Positions 8,671-17,585 of a stretch of 64,000 nucleotides of DNA are shown piece after piece (within the stretch, counting starts at the first letter, position 1; every line of letters starts with the position of its first letter). Source of the DNA: Planktosalinus sp963977065 (lineage in GTDB: Bacteria > Bacteroidota > Bacteroidia > Flavobacteriales > Flavobacteriaceae); the NCBI GenBank assembly GCA_963977065.1, contig CAXBNF010000008.1, forward strand, positions 40,832 to 104,831. Reading direction: 5' to 3'. A program made the position numbers and the translations under genes. The notes below the pieces were generated by a model. That model was not told the DNA's origin. It made no database searches and was given only the letters and a program-made list of their open reading frames with translations.

Positions 8671-8859
8671 ATGGCAAAGAAAAGCAAAGGAAATAGAATC
8701 CAGGTAATTTTAGAGTGCACTGAGCATAAAGAATCAGGTGTTAACGGTACTTCTCGTTATATCACTACTAAAAACAAAAAGAACACTCCAGACAGAATGG
8801 AATTGAAAAAATTCAATCCAATTTTGAAGAAAATGACCGTTCACAAAGAAATTAAATAA
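8671..8859 (+). CDS. rpmG: 50S ribosomal protein L33
   Basis: A 62-residue L33. It begins MAKKSKGNRIQVILEC and has the SRYITTKNKKNTPDRMELKKFNP segment that defines the family. Only one cysteine (in LECTEH) of the four found in zinc-binding L33 proteins is present, so this is the zinc-free (C-minus) form. It lies 24 bp after rpmB and 31 bp before the DUF4295 gene on the same transcript. Confidence 0.98.
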   Translation: MAKKSKGNRIQVILECTEHKESGVNGTSRYITTKNKKNTPDRMELKKFNPILKKMTVHKEIK

Positions 8860-8890
8860 TAGAGATTTTAATCTCATAAAGATATAAGTC

Positions 8891-9046
8891 ATGGCAAAGA
8901 AATCAGTAGCAACGTTACAAACAGGTTCAAAGCGATTAACTAAAGCTATCAAAATGGTAAGATCTCCAAAAACCGGAGCTTACACATTTGTTGAAACTAT
9001 TACAGCTCCAGAGTTAGTTAATGACTGGCTAAGCAAACAAAAGTAA
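8891..9046 (+). CDS. DUF4295 family small basic protein
   Basis: A 51-residue basic protein, translated by hand: it begins MAKKSVATLQTGSKRLTKAI and ends NDWLSKQK, with TGAYTFVETITAPE in the middle. This matches DUF4295, a family of about 50 residues restricted to Bacteroidota and regularly encoded directly after rpmG. The position in a ribosomal protein transcript and its charge suggest association with the ribosome, but its function is unknown. Stop codon TAA is followed 20 bp later by the operon terminator. Confidence 0.93.
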   Translation: MAKKSVATLQTGSKRLTKAIKMVRSPKTGAYTFVETITAPELVNDWLSKQK

Positions 9047-9065
9047 ATTCTTATTAAAGATATTG

Positions 9066-9097
9066 AAGCCGTCCCCTTTTGGTGAGACGGCTTTTTC
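9066..9097 (+). terminator. Rho-independent terminator of the rpmB-rpmG-DUF4295 operon
   Basis: Stem AAGCCGTC (9066-9073) pairs with GACGGCTT (9086-9093) around a 12-nt loop and is followed by T-rich sequence (TTTTTCTTTTT). The loop contains a TTTTG that may serve as the -33 element of the ftsY promoter. Confidence 0.88.
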
Positions 9098-9105
9098 TTT
9101 TTACG

Positions 9106-9113
9106 TATATTTG
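9106..9113 (+). promoter_or_regulatory. -7 box of the ftsY promoter
   Basis: Exact TATATTTG at 9106-9113. The best -33 candidate, TTTG at 9078-9081, is 24 nt upstream, one more than the usual maximum, and lies in the loop of the preceding terminator. The start codon is at 9189, leaving a leader of about 70 nt. Confidence 0.6.
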
Positions 9114-9188
9114 TACCCTTAAAAATGATAAGATTACGAGTTATTAGATCAGATTCATTAACTAATAACAATTAACTACAAACTAACC

Positions 9189-10151
9189 ATGAGTTTTTTC
9201 AAAAAAATATTTTCATCAGATAAAAAAGAAACCTTAGATAAAGGACTTGAAAAATCAAAGTCCAGCTTTTTGGGTAAACTAAGCAAGGCAGTCGCCGGAA
9301 AATCTAAAGTTGATGATGAGGTTCTCGATAACCTCGAGGAGATTCTTGTTTCTTCAGACGTGGGTGTGAATACAACTCTTAAAATCATTGAGCGCATCGA
9401 AGCCCGAGTTGCTAAAGATAAATATTTAGGAACAGACGAACTCAACCAGATTTTAAGGGAAGAAATCGCCGGTTTACTCTCTGAAGTGGATTCCGGAAAC
9501 GCAACTGAGTTTGAAGTGCCTGAGGGTAAAAAACCTTATGTTATTATGGTGGTGGGCGTCAACGGTGTGGGAAAAACCACAACAATAGGTAAACTCGCAC
9601 ACCAATTCAAAAATGCCGGAAAGACTGTTGTTCTTGGTGCTGCAGATACGTTCAGAGCTGCCGCAATCGATCAGCTTCAAATCTGGGCAGACCGTGCACA
9701 GGTACCCATTGTAAAACAAAGTATGGGAAGCGATCCCGCCTCAGTGGCTTTTGATACCCTGCAAAGTGCCGTTACCCAAAACGCTGATGTTGTTATCATC
9801 GATACTGCTGGACGCTTACACAACAAAGTAAACCTGATGAACGAACTTACCAAAGTAAAACGCGTGATGCAAAAGGTCGTGCCTGATGCCCCTCACGAAG
9901 TCCTTTTGGTTCTTGATGGCTCTACGGGTCAAAATGCTTTTGAACAAGCCAAACAATTCACCGCAGCCACAGAAGTTACCGCACTGGCAGTAACAAAACT
10001 TGATGGTACCGCTAAAGGAGGCGTTGTAATTGGAATCAGCGATCAGTTTCAAATACCGGTAAAATACATCGGCGTAGGGGAAGGGATGGAACACCTACAA
10101 GTATTCAATAAATTTGAGTTTGTTGATTCATTCTTCACTACCTCCGCGTAG
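9189..10151 (+). CDS. ftsY: signal recognition particle receptor FtsY
   Basis: A 320-residue SRP receptor GTPase with a short N-terminal region, as is usual in Bacteroidota. After the basic, membrane-associating start (MSFFKKIFSSDKK) comes the N domain (helices to about 95) and the G domain: GVNGVGKTTTIGKLA (G1), GAADTFRAAAIDQL, IIDTAGRLHNK (G3), VTKLDGTAKGG (G4) and the closing YIGVGEGMEHLQVFN. It docks ribosome-SRP complexes at the Sec translocon; its partner Ffh is at 20302. The last codons (SFFTTSA) and the stop codon lie in a 20-bp hairpin repeat at 10140-10159. Confidence 0.98.
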   Translation: MSFFKKIFSSDKKETLDKGLEKSKSSFLGKLSKAVAGKSKVDDEVLDNLEEILVSSDVGVNTTLKIIERIEARVAKDKYLGTDELNQILREEIAGLLSEVDSGNATEFEVPEGKKPYVIMVVGVNGVGKTTTIGKLAHQFKNAGKTVVLGAADTFRAAAIDQLQIWADRAQVPIVKQSMGSDPASVAFDTLQSAVTQNADVVIIDTAGRLHNKVNLMNELTKVKRVMQKVVPDAPHEVLLVLDGSTGQNAFEQAKQFTAATEVTALAVTKLDGTAKGGVVIGISDQFQIPVKYIGVGEGMEHLQVFNKFEFVDSFFTTSA

Positions 10152-10159
10152 GCGGAGGT
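10140..10159. repeat. Hairpin repeat overlapping the ftsY stop codon
   Basis: A perfect 8-bp inverted repeat with a GTAG loop (ACCTCCGC-GTAG-GCGGAGGT). It is GC-rich in an AT-rich region, has no T tract after it and supplies the final codons and TAG stop of ftsY. It looks like a short interspersed palindrome rather than a terminator. Confidence 0.6.
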
Positions 10160-10239
10160 CTCGTGCTTCAAACTCCAAAATAACTTTTTAAAATAAACCC
10201 ATTCATAGTTCAAAATCCTGAAAGGGTTAAAAAAAATAT

Positions 10240-11571
10240 ATGAGAACAAAATCCCTCAAAAAAAACAAAATCAACGTAGTAACCCTCGGCTGCTCAAAAA
10301 ACGTGTATGACTCTGAAGTATTGATGGGCCAGTTAAGAGCAAACAACAAAGAAGTGGTTCACGAGGAGGAAGGCAATATCGTTGTCATCAATACCTGTGG
10401 TTTTATCGCTAACGCGAAAGAAGAAAGCGTAAACACAATCCTGGAATATGTTCAGAAAAAAGAAGACGGTATAGTCGATAAAGTTTTTGTCACCGGATGC
10501 CTTTCTGAACGCTATAAACCCGATTTGCAAAAAGAAATCCCTTCTGTGGATCAATATTTTGGAACCACAGAACTTCCCGGCTTGCTTAAAGCACTTGGTG
10601 CCGATTACAAACATGAACTCATAGGAGAGCGTTTGACCACCACTCCAAAAAACTATGCTTACCTTAAAATAGCTGAAGGCTGTGACCGCCCGTGTTCCTT
10701 TTGTGCGATCCCTATCATGCGAGGTAAACACCGCAGTACGCCCATTGAAGACTTAGTTAAGGAAGCTGAAAATCTTGCTGCAAACGGAGTCAAAGAACTC
10801 ATTTTAATTGCTCAGGATTTAACTTATTATGGGCTTGATTTATACAAAAAAAGAAACCTGGCAGAATTGCTTCAGGCATTGGTGAAAGTGGAAGGTATTG
10901 AATGGATTCGTTTGCATTATGCATTCCCCACCGGTTTCCCAATGGATGTGCTTGATGTGATGCGAGAGGAGCCTAAGATTTGTAACTACATTGACATTCC
11001 TTTGCAGCATATTTCAGATGCTATATTGAAATCGATGCGCCGCGGAACCACGCACGCCAAGACCACAAAATTATTACAAGACTTCCGGGCTGCTGTTCCC
11101 GAAATGGCCATCAGAACAACATTAATTGTGGGCTATCCCGGTGAAACTGAAGAAGACTTTCAAACCCTTAAAAAATGGGTGCAAGAAATGCGCTTTGAGC
11201 GTTTGGGTTGCTTTACCTATTCCCACGAAGAAAACACCCACGCATACAACCTGGAAGACGATGTGCCTGAAGAAGTCAAACAAGAACGTGCCAATGAAAT
11301 TATGGAAATCCAGTCGCAAATCTCTTGGGAACTGAACCAGCAAAAAATAGGGAAGGAATTTAAAGTAGTAATCGACCGCAAAGAAGGTAGCTATTTTGTT
11401 GGAAGAACAGAATTTGACTCACCTGATGTCGATAACGAGGTGCTGATTGATGCTTCAAAACACTATTTAAAAACAGGTGATTTCACAACAGTAAAAATTA
11501 CAGAGGCAGCAGACTTTGATTTATATGGGGAGCCCATTCACAACCGCACACTGAGCGAAGTCAAAGGGTGA
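10240..11571 (+). CDS. rimO: ribosomal protein S12 methylthiotransferase RimO
   Basis: A 443-residue radical-SAM methylthiotransferase. The N-terminal UPF0004 domain carries three cysteines for the auxiliary Fe-S cluster (LGCSKNVYDSE, NTCGFI, VTGCLSE); the radical-SAM site is CDRPCSFCAIP; a TRAM domain occupies the last about 65 residues. The GKHRS and YAFPTGFP segments favour RimO, which modifies an aspartate of ribosomal protein S12, over MiaB. It lies 88 bp after ftsY in the same direction and overlaps the longest form of the following lipoprotein gene by 4 bp, consistent with co-transcription. Confidence 0.97.
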   Translation: MRTKSLKKNKINVVTLGCSKNVYDSEVLMGQLRANNKEVVHEEEGNIVVINTCGFIANAKEESVNTILEYVQKKEDGIVDKVFVTGCLSERYKPDLQKEIPSVDQYFGTTELPGLLKALGADYKHELIGERLTTTPKNYAYLKIAEGCDRPCSFCAIPIMRGKHRSTPIEDLVKEAENLAANGVKELILIAQDLTYYGLDLYKKRNLAELLQALVKVEGIEWIRLHYAFPTGFPMDVLDVMREEPKICNYIDIPLQHISDAILKSMRRGTTHAKTTKLLQDFRAAVPEMAIRTTLIVGYPGETEEDFQTLKKWVQEMRFERLGCFTYSHEENTHAYNLEDDVPEEVKQERANEIMEIQSQISWELNQQKIGKEFKVVIDRKEGSYFVGRTEFDSPDVDNEVLIDASKHYLKTGDFTTVKITEAADFDLYGEPIHNRTLSEVKG

Positions 11572-11603
11572 ATTGTATGAAAAGCCGCAGTAAACTTCTT
11601 ATT

Positions 11604-12845
11604 ATGTATAGAATTATATTTTTTAGCATTGCATGCTTGTTTTTTTCTTGTAAAAAAAGTCAAGAAAAACCACAAGATAAAGAGGCTCCTATATTTACCG
11701 AAATTCAATCCCAATGGCAATCGGGGCCTATAATGGATAACAGCTCCTTGCCCTATCTTTATTTAGACGGTAAGGAACTGCTGCTTTCTTTTGTTTCAGA
11801 AAATGATAGTTTGGCGACACTCTATTTTTCAAAATTAACTAACGAAAGTTGGTCAACACCAGAAGAAATTATTTCTGGTACAGACTGGTTTGTCAACTGG
11901 GCAGATTATCCACAGATTGCTAAAAACGGTGAAAACTACATTGCTCACATACTTCAAAAATCAGATACCGCGACTTATACTTATGATGTAATGGTAACTC
12001 AAAAGCAGGAGGGTGGAGCGTGGTCAATTCCTTTCAAAATACATAGCGATACCACCAAGACAGAACATGGTTTTGTTTCCTATACGCCTTTCGGCGAAAG
12101 CCAATTCTTGGTGAGTTGGCTGGACGGCAGAAACACTTCAGGCGGACATCACGATCTTCATAATGGTGCAATGACCTTGAGGTCTTCCATTGTAAATCCT
12201 GATGGTAGTTTGGAAAACGAATTTTTATTAGATGAAAAAGTGTGTGATTGCTGTCAGACTTCAACTGCAATGACTGCAAATGGTCCGGTGGTAGTTTACA
12301 GAGATAGAACAGAAACTGAAATTAGGGACATCTCCATTGTGCGATTTGATGATGAAAAGTGGACTGACCCGGTTCCGGTTCACAATGATAACTGGGAAAT
12401 TGCCGGTTGTCCTGTCAATGGACCTCGCATAGCCGCTTTGGGTAAAAATGTTGCAGTAGCATGGTTTACTGCAGCCGGTATGGAAAGTAAAGTCAATGTA
12501 GCTTTTTCAAAAAACAGTGGAGCAGATTTTGAAACTCCCGTTAGGATAGATACTGAAGTTCCACTGGGTCGTGTGGATGTTGCATTTATTGATGATGAAA
12601 AGGTAGTAGTTTGTTGGATGGAAGATGATGAACACAACACTTATATCAAATTTAGAACAGTCGATATTACCGGACAATTGGGAGAAGTATTAACAGTGAC
12701 CACCACAGATGCAGCAAGATCTTCCGGCTTTCCTCAAATGGCAGTTTTAAACGGAAATGTGTATTTTGCCTGGACATCTTTTGAGGATGATAAGCTTTCT
12801 GTTAAAACAAAATTTATAAACACAAATAGCATTCAGAAAGAATAA
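11604..12845 (+). CDS. sialidase-like beta-propeller lipoprotein
   Basis: The ATG at 11604 gives a compact lipoprotein signal, MYRIIFFSIACLFFSC, with a lipobox FFSC; two upstream in-frame starts (GTG 11568, ATG 11577) only lengthen it. From 11604 the protein is 413 residues. It contains beta-propeller-like strands (WSTPEEI, WLDGRNTSGG, VAWFTAAG, VCWMEDD) resembling exo-alpha-sialidase/BNR proteins, and a CDCCQTSTAMT motif with three clustered cysteines that could bind metal or form disulfides. The sialidase arginine triad cannot be assigned, so a sialidase activity is not claimed. It is probably co-transcribed with rimO. Bases 12086-12104, encoding PFGESQ, match an intergenic repeat at 55128. 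Confidence 0.75.
   Translation: MYRIIFFSIACLFFSCKKSQEKPQDKEAPIFTEIQSQWQSGPIMDNSSLPYLYLDGKELLLSFVSENDSLATLYFSKLTNESWSTPEEIISGTDWFVNWADYPQIAKNGENYIAHILQKSDTATYTYDVMVTQKQEGGAWSIPFKIHSDTTKTEHGFVSYTPFGESQFLVSWLDGRNTSGGHHDLHNGAMTLRSSIVNPDGSLENEFLLDEKVCDCCQTSTAMTANGPVVVYRDRTETEIRDISIVRFDDEKWTDPVPVHNDNWEIAGCPVNGPRIAALGKNVAVAWFTAAGMESKVNVAFSKNSGADFETPVRIDTEVPLGRVDVAFIDDEKVVVCWMEDDEHNTYIKFRTVDITGQLGEVLTVTTTDAARSSGFPQMAVLNGNVYFAWTSFEDDKLSVKTKFINTNSIQKE
12086..12104 (+). repeat. 19-nt palindromic repeat, copy within a coding region
   Basis: GCCTTTCGGCGAAAGCCAA, with inverted arms CTTTCG/CGAAAG, is identical over 19 nt to the complement of 55128-55146. It is read in frame as PFGESQ in the lipoprotein. 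Confidence 0.55.
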
Positions 12846-12860
12846 ATCTCTGAGTAAAAC

Positions 12861-12890
12861 CTAATGCCTTTATGCCTTAGTGACAATAAA
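12861..12890 (+). repeat. Degenerate GTGCCTTAGTGGC-type interspersed repeat
   Basis: The gap before the glycosyltransferase contains ATGCCTTTATGCCTTAGTGAC, a tandemly duplicated relative of the GTGC-ATTCGTGGC sequence at the edges of the GxxExxY element (21661, 22141). Similar short phrases are familiar from Bacteroidota intergenic regions. Confidence 0.35.
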
Positions 12891-12901
12891 TTGTTTTTTC
12901 T

Positions 12902-14134
12902 ATGCAAAATCTCCTCATCATAGGTTACACCTGGCCTGAGCCAACAACCACCGGCGCCGGTGTGCGGATGATGCAACTGATTCAAGCTTTTCTAAAAAAT
13001 GATTTTCAAATCACATTTGCTTCAACAGCTGAAAAAACAGCCTATTCAAAAAATTTAACTTCTCTTGGAATTAAGGAGCAATCCATAAAACTCAACGATC
13101 CCTCTTTTGATAATTTTCTATCAGAATTAAGTCCAGAGGTGGTGATTTTTGACCGCTTTTACACTGAAGAACAATTTGGTTGGCGTGTGGATGAGGTTTG
13201 CCCCGAGGCTCTCCGCATTTTGGATACTGAAGATTTACATTTTTTAAGAAGTGCGAGGCAAATTTCGCTTAAACAAAACAATAAAATTGATTTGTTGAAC
13301 GCTGATATTACAAAAAGAGAACTGGCGAGTATTTTTAGATGTGATATTTCATTGATTATTTCAAAAATTGAAATGGAGTTACTTCAAAATGAATTTAAAG
13401 TGGATGCTTCTCTGTTGCATTACTTACCATTTCTTGTGGACCCGAATACATCTATAGCGAATGAAACCCCAACTTTTGAGGAAAGAAAGCATTTTATTTT
13501 TATAGGGAACTACAAACATCAACCCAATGCAGATGCTGTTTTAGAACTAAAAAATACCATTTGGCCCCTTATCTCAAAGAATCTTCCCGAAGCAGAGTTG
13601 CATTGCTATGGCGCTTATGCTTCAGAACAAATCAAACAATTGCAAAATACTAAAGAACGATTTTTTATATCAGGATGGGTTGAATATTCAGAAATTGCAA
13701 TTGGAAACGCTAGAGTGATGCTCGTCCCGCTGCGATTTGGTGCCGGATTAAAAAGAAAGCTATTTGAAGCGATACAATTTGGCACACCTAGTGTTACTTC
13801 AAAAATAGGAATTGAAGGTATTTCAGAGGGAAAAAATTGGAATGGTTTTATTCAGGATGATGCAGTTGACTTTGCTGAGAAAGCTGTGCAATTGTATTCA
13901 AACAAAAGTTTATGGCTGAAGTCACAAAAAAATGGATTTGAAATACTTCAAAACTTTAATACTTCGAATTTTGAAGGTGAATTTTTAGACAAAATTACTT
14001 CAACCAAAAAAAACTTGGAAAGGCATAGAAATTCAAATTTCATTGGTGCGCTTCTTATGTATCAAAGTTTGCAAAGTACCAAGTATTTGAGTAAATGGAT
14101 TGAGGAAAAGAACAAACCTAAAAACTCACTCTAA
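12902..14134 (+). CDS. glycosyltransferase, family 4-like (GT-B)
   Basis: A 410-residue GT-B glycosyltransferase. The N-terminal domain begins IIGYTWPEPTTTGAGVRMMQLIQ, the glycine-rich acceptor loop of family 4-like enzymes. The C-terminal domain has FIGNYKHQPNADAV, LHCYGAY, RFFISGWV, and the donor-site VPLRFGAGLKRKLFEAIQFGTPSVTSKIG with the E-x7-E-like arrangement and IGIEGI. The nucleotide-sugar donor and acceptor are not deducible. It overlaps the convergent TonB-receptor gene by 17 bp at their 3' ends, so the two transcripts share a terminator region. Confidence 0.87.
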   Translation: MQNLLIIGYTWPEPTTTGAGVRMMQLIQAFLKNDFQITFASTAEKTAYSKNLTSLGIKEQSIKLNDPSFDNFLSELSPEVVIFDRFYTEEQFGWRVDEVCPEALRILDTEDLHFLRSARQISLKQNNKIDLLNADITKRELASIFRCDISLIISKIEMELLQNEFKVDASLLHYLPFLVDPNTSIANETPTFEERKHFIFIGNYKHQPNADAVLELKNTIWPLISKNLPEAELHCYGAYASEQIKQLQNTKERFFISGWVEYSEIAIGNARVMLVPLRFGAGLKRKLFEAIQFGTPSVTSKIGIEGISEGKNWNGFIQDDAVDFAEKAVQLYSNKSLWLKSQKNGFEILQNFNTSNFEGEFLDKITSTKKNLERHRNSNFIGALLMYQSLQSTKYLSKWIEEKNKPKNSL

Positions 14135-16634
14135 AAGTGACATTAGGCGTAAATCCTAGACCTGTTTGTTCAATTTTTTCGATTTCAAAATCGCGGTCAA
14201 GTCTGTAAAACGAATTGTAAATATTCTTATTTCCAAGGAGGTTCCACAGAGAAACTCCGGTAAATGCCTTCACACCGGTCATCAGTTTAAAATTATAAGT
14301 TACAGATAAATCAATTCTAAAGTATTCAGGTAATCTGGTAGTATTGGGAGAACTGTATTGGATTTCATTATTTATTATTTCTTCATTTTCAACCGGTAAA
14401 GTCGTGGGTCTTCCGGTATGCCAGTTGAAACCCGTAGATAGTTTAAAGCGATTAAAATCATAAGAAAGACCAAGAGCTACTACATTTGTAATATCAATAT
14501 TGTTGTGAAAGTGTTGTGGATCCAGTTCTTCAAAAAAATAATTATTTTCAGAAATGGAATAACTCAACCATCCTGAAAATCCATTAAAATCCTTGTGTAA
14601 TAAAAAGTCAATTCCCATTACTTCATAGTTTCCGTGTGTTCTGATGAATTGAAATTGATTTTGAAAACCTTGACTTTGAGTTGTTATTCCATCAACATTT
14701 TTAATGTAGGCTTCAGCATTCAGCAACAGTCCGTTTCGCTTGTAATTGAGACCTAATGATATTTGTTTGCTTATTAAAATGGGTATTTCATCTGGTTTAG
14801 ACAATACCCATCTTCGGTTTTCAACACCGAGAAAATCTGTTTGAAAATCTATGACCTGTGAAGTGGTTTGACTCTTTTGTTCTGCAAGAACTTCCAGTGT
14901 AAAAAAGTTCCAAAATCGTTGATTGAAACTCAATCTGGGTTCAATATGAATACTGTTAAATTTGGAAATATAATTGGCTCTAGCTCCCAGCCTGAAACGT
15001 GTAAATAGATTTAAAGACACATAGTTTATTTCACTGTAATGGCTTTGTGTTAAAAGAGTTTCTCTAAATCCTGCTTGATTTCTACTAGTGTTGGTCTCTT
15101 CAAAATTTGTGATAGTAGTTTCGTTAATTTGGTAACCTGATTTCAAAGAAAAAAGACTACTTAACGATAAATCTGTACTCAAAATTGCACCCCATTCCTT
15201 TACGTCATTTTTCTGTGTGAGTTTCTGTTCTGATATTACATTGAGATTTGTTGCTTCAATGGTATAGTTTGAGCCATAAAGCTGAATATTTGACTTCAAT
15301 TTATCGTTCCACTTGCGTTCATAAAAAATACCGGAGGCAAGATTTGTCTGTTTTAGGTTACTTATTCTTGACTGAATTAAACTGGTTCTAAACTCGTCCT
15401 GCTTTACAAACAAATCATTATTTGTAAATAATAAATTGGTTCTTAAAAAGTCTTTCTGCGTAAGTTGATATAACCCCCTCAATGAAGTGTCAAAAAAAGA
15501 GAAATCGTCTTGTCTGTTTGTGGCATTGACGATACTGTTTGTTAAATCACTATTTTGAAATACTTTTTTAAAATATTGACGGTATGTGGGCGTTTCAACT
15601 ATATCATTGTATGAACTTCGGGCAGCAATTTGAAGTGATGCTTTTTTATTTAATGGTGTGTCCAGATAAATATCTGCATTAATCATATTCAAGCCGGCAC
15701 TCACTTTCAAGCTATCATTTATTTCTTGACTTGTTTTCATGGCAATTACACTTGAAACTCCATCGCCATACAGTACACTACTACCGTTTTTTATAAGGCT
15801 GACTTCTTCTGTGAGATAAGGGTTAAAAGCTGATATCATTCCGAAGAAATGTGAAGTTTGATACATTTTAATTCCGTCCCACAAAAATAAATTTTGATCG
15901 TGAGTACCTCCTCTTACATTGAGATATGAAACCGTTTCATTACTACTTATAATACCCGGAAGCGCTTGAATGGTCTGTAAAACATCAGGTTCAACAAGTC
16001 CGGGTAATATTCCAAAATCTTTATAACTAATTTGTAACTCGCCGGTACTTGTTTTTGTAATTCCTTTGGTAATATAATTTTGAAGAAATATAAGATCAAG
16101 GGGTTCTACTTTTTGAAAAAGGTAGAAACGGGTGCAAGAGGTATTTGAAAAGTCATCAACTGCTATTTCCAACGTTTTAAAACCAAGGTAATTCACAGTA
16201 ATTTTACCATCATTTTCTGCTAATTTTATGGTGAATTTACCTGAATCATCTGAGAGTACTTTTAGACCATTACTATTAATTGAAGCTCCTGAAACGGGCA
16301 ATCCTGAAACCAAATCAAAGATAAATCCACAATAACTATTGGTTCCATTTAAAGGACTTATTGCAATAATATTATCAGTAAGTAAAGTATAATCAAAAGG
16401 GGTATTTTTTCTAAGAAAATTGAGTGCTTCTTCTAAGGTGTTAGCCTTAGGTGGATTGTCTATAAAAATTCCTTCAAGAGTCGCATCTGCATAACTAAAG
16501 CTACTTGAAAAGTCCTTTTCAATTTCTTTTAAAACTTGAACGATAGGTAGTGATTCACCAACTTCTTGACCAAAAGATACCAAAGCCAGAAAATGAAATG
16601 ATATGATTAATAAAAAGAGTTTAAGATTATTCAC
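14118..16634 (-). CDS. TonB-dependent outer-membrane receptor with STN-like domain (FecA type)
   Basis: An 838-residue outer-membrane transporter. A Sec signal (LKLFLLIISFHFLALVSFGQ) precedes a STN-like signalling region (about 28-92, SSFSYADATLEGIF to DNIIAI), a carboxypeptidase-regulatory-like beta domain (about 98-180), a plug (about 210-300, with TIQALPGIISSNETVSYLNV and RGGTHDQNLFLWDG) and a 22-strand-type barrel ending in FTPNVTFRVSF with terminal Phe. It is the third gene of a sigma / anti-sigma / receptor operon and overlaps the FecR gene by 8 bp, so ligand binding probably induces its own expression through the STN region. The ligand (siderophore, haem, other) is unknown; there is no SusD partner, which argues against glycan import. 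Confidence 0.92.
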   Translation of the reverse strand: MNNLKLFLLIISFHFLALVSFGQEVGESLPIVQVLKEIEKDFSSSFSYADATLEGIFIDNPPKANTLEEALNFLRKNTPFDYTLLTDNIIAISPLNGTNSYCGFIFDLVSGLPVSGASINSNGLKVLSDDSGKFTIKLAENDGKITVNYLGFKTLEIAVDDFSNTSCTRFYLFQKVEPLDLIFLQNYITKGITKTSTGELQISYKDFGILPGLVEPDVLQTIQALPGIISSNETVSYLNVRGGTHDQNLFLWDGIKMYQTSHFFGMISAFNPYLTEEVSLIKNGSSVLYGDGVSSVIAMKTSQEINDSLKVSAGLNMINADIYLDTPLNKKASLQIAARSSYNDIVETPTYRQYFKKVFQNSDLTNSIVNATNRQDDFSFFDTSLRGLYQLTQKDFLRTNLLFTNNDLFVKQDEFRTSLIQSRISNLKQTNLASGIFYERKWNDKLKSNIQLYGSNYTIEATNLNVISEQKLTQKNDVKEWGAILSTDLSLSSLFSLKSGYQINETTITNFEETNTSRNQAGFRETLLTQSHYSEINYVSLNLFTRFRLGARANYISKFNSIHIEPRLSFNQRFWNFFTLEVLAEQKSQTTSQVIDFQTDFLGVENRRWVLSKPDEIPILISKQISLGLNYKRNGLLLNAEAYIKNVDGITTQSQGFQNQFQFIRTHGNYEVMGIDFLLHKDFNGFSGWLSYSISENNYFFEELDPQHFHNNIDITNVVALGLSYDFNRFKLSTGFNWHTGRPTTLPVENEEIINNEIQYSSPNTTRLPEYFRIDLSVTYNFKLMTGVKAFTGVSLWNLLGNKNIYNSFYRLDRDFEIEKIEQTGLGFTPNVTFRVSF

Positions 16635-17529
16635 TCGTTGCTAAAATTACTGTACCGTTTTGTTTTAGATAGGTCAGTTGCAAAGGTAAGGTAATAGACT
16701 GTAAAGCATTGTCTATATCATTATGAATAAAACTTCCTGTAAAGAGTTGGTTTGTGTTGATGTTTTTTAAGCTAAAAGTGATATTGTATTGTCTTTGGAA
16801 TTCATCAAGCACGTGCTTAAAGGATATACTTTTGAAAGTAGATTTGTTTTCCATCCAAGAGGGTAGTTTGAAAAGCATTTCCTCATTTATTAATTTACCA
16901 TCTTGGTATTTGTAAGAGTTCAATGCAGCAAGATCATGAGAATTATTAAGATGATTCACATTTACTTTGCCTTCATAGCAGTTTACTTCAAAGAGGTCTT
17001 TGCGGCTTTTAACATTGAATTCAGTTCCCAAAACTCGCACTGTACCATGTGAAGTTTGAACCTCAAAAGTTTGACCTTTAGCTACTTTGAAAAATGCTTC
17101 ACCATCCAGGTGTAAAGTTCTGTCTGAAATCCAATTTTTAGCTTTAAATTTTAGTTGTGTTTTTGCATTAAGTGTAACTTGAGAATCATCAGGAAGGGTG
17201 ATTGTTTTGCTTTCTGCTGTTTGAGTTTCAAAAACAGTATATGGATTATTAAAAAATGCAAAATAAACAGCAAAACTAATGGCAAAAACGGCAGCAATAC
17301 TGACAGCATATTTTAAGAAGGAATATTTTTGACGAGCTGGTTTTTCTAAGATTTTAACATTTAAATTATCGAGAGAATCTTCTAAGTCAAAAGAGGGAGC
17401 CTTAAACTTCTTGGCACTTTCAGATAGTTTAATGTAAGAATCGTAGGCGTCTAATTGCTTAAACGCCTCCAATTCTTCTTGGTTAAGTTCATTAACTAAC
17501 CATTTTTTAACTAACTTTTTCTCTTTCAT
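16627..17529 (-). CDS. FecR-family anti-sigma factor
   Basis: A 300-residue inner-membrane anti-sigma regulator. The cytoplasmic N-terminal about 70 residues (KKWLVNELNQEELEAFKQLD) bind the ECF sigma factor; one transmembrane helix spans about 72-92 (YAVSIAAVFAISFAVYFAFF). The periplasmic part holds the FecR domain (about 100-200, LPDDSQVTLNAKTQLKF, HLDGEAFFKVAK, VRVLGTEFNVKS, YEGKVNV) and a C-terminal DUF4974 domain (about 228-295, VLDEFQRQYNITF), the Bacteroidota architecture. It should release the sigma factor encoded 56 bp upstream when the downstream receptor signals. Confidence 0.95.
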   Translation of the reverse strand: MKEKKLVKKWLVNELNQEELEAFKQLDAYDSYIKLSESAKKFKAPSFDLEDSLDNLNVKILEKPARQKYSFLKYAVSIAAVFAISFAVYFAFFNNPYTVFETQTAESKTITLPDDSQVTLNAKTQLKFKAKNWISDRTLHLDGEAFFKVAKGQTFEVQTSHGTVRVLGTEFNVKSRKDLFEVNCYEGKVNVNHLNNSHDLAALNSYKYQDGKLINEEMLFKLPSWMENKSTFKSISFKHVLDEFQRQYNITFSLKNINTNQLFTGSFIHNDIDNALQSITLPLQLTYLKQNGTVILATSE

Positions 17530-17585
17530 AGCAATAGATTCAACTATATAACAACTTTGGTATTAAAATTCCTACCGAATTCACC

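Noticed and set aside
10333..10731. Antisense ORF over rimO (132 residues)
   Set aside because: Shadow of a conserved gene; it cuts through no independent promoter or motif.
11568..11603. GTG or upstream ATG starts for the lipoprotein
   Set aside because: They put charged residues in front of a complete lipoprotein signal; the ATG at 11604 gives a normal signal length.
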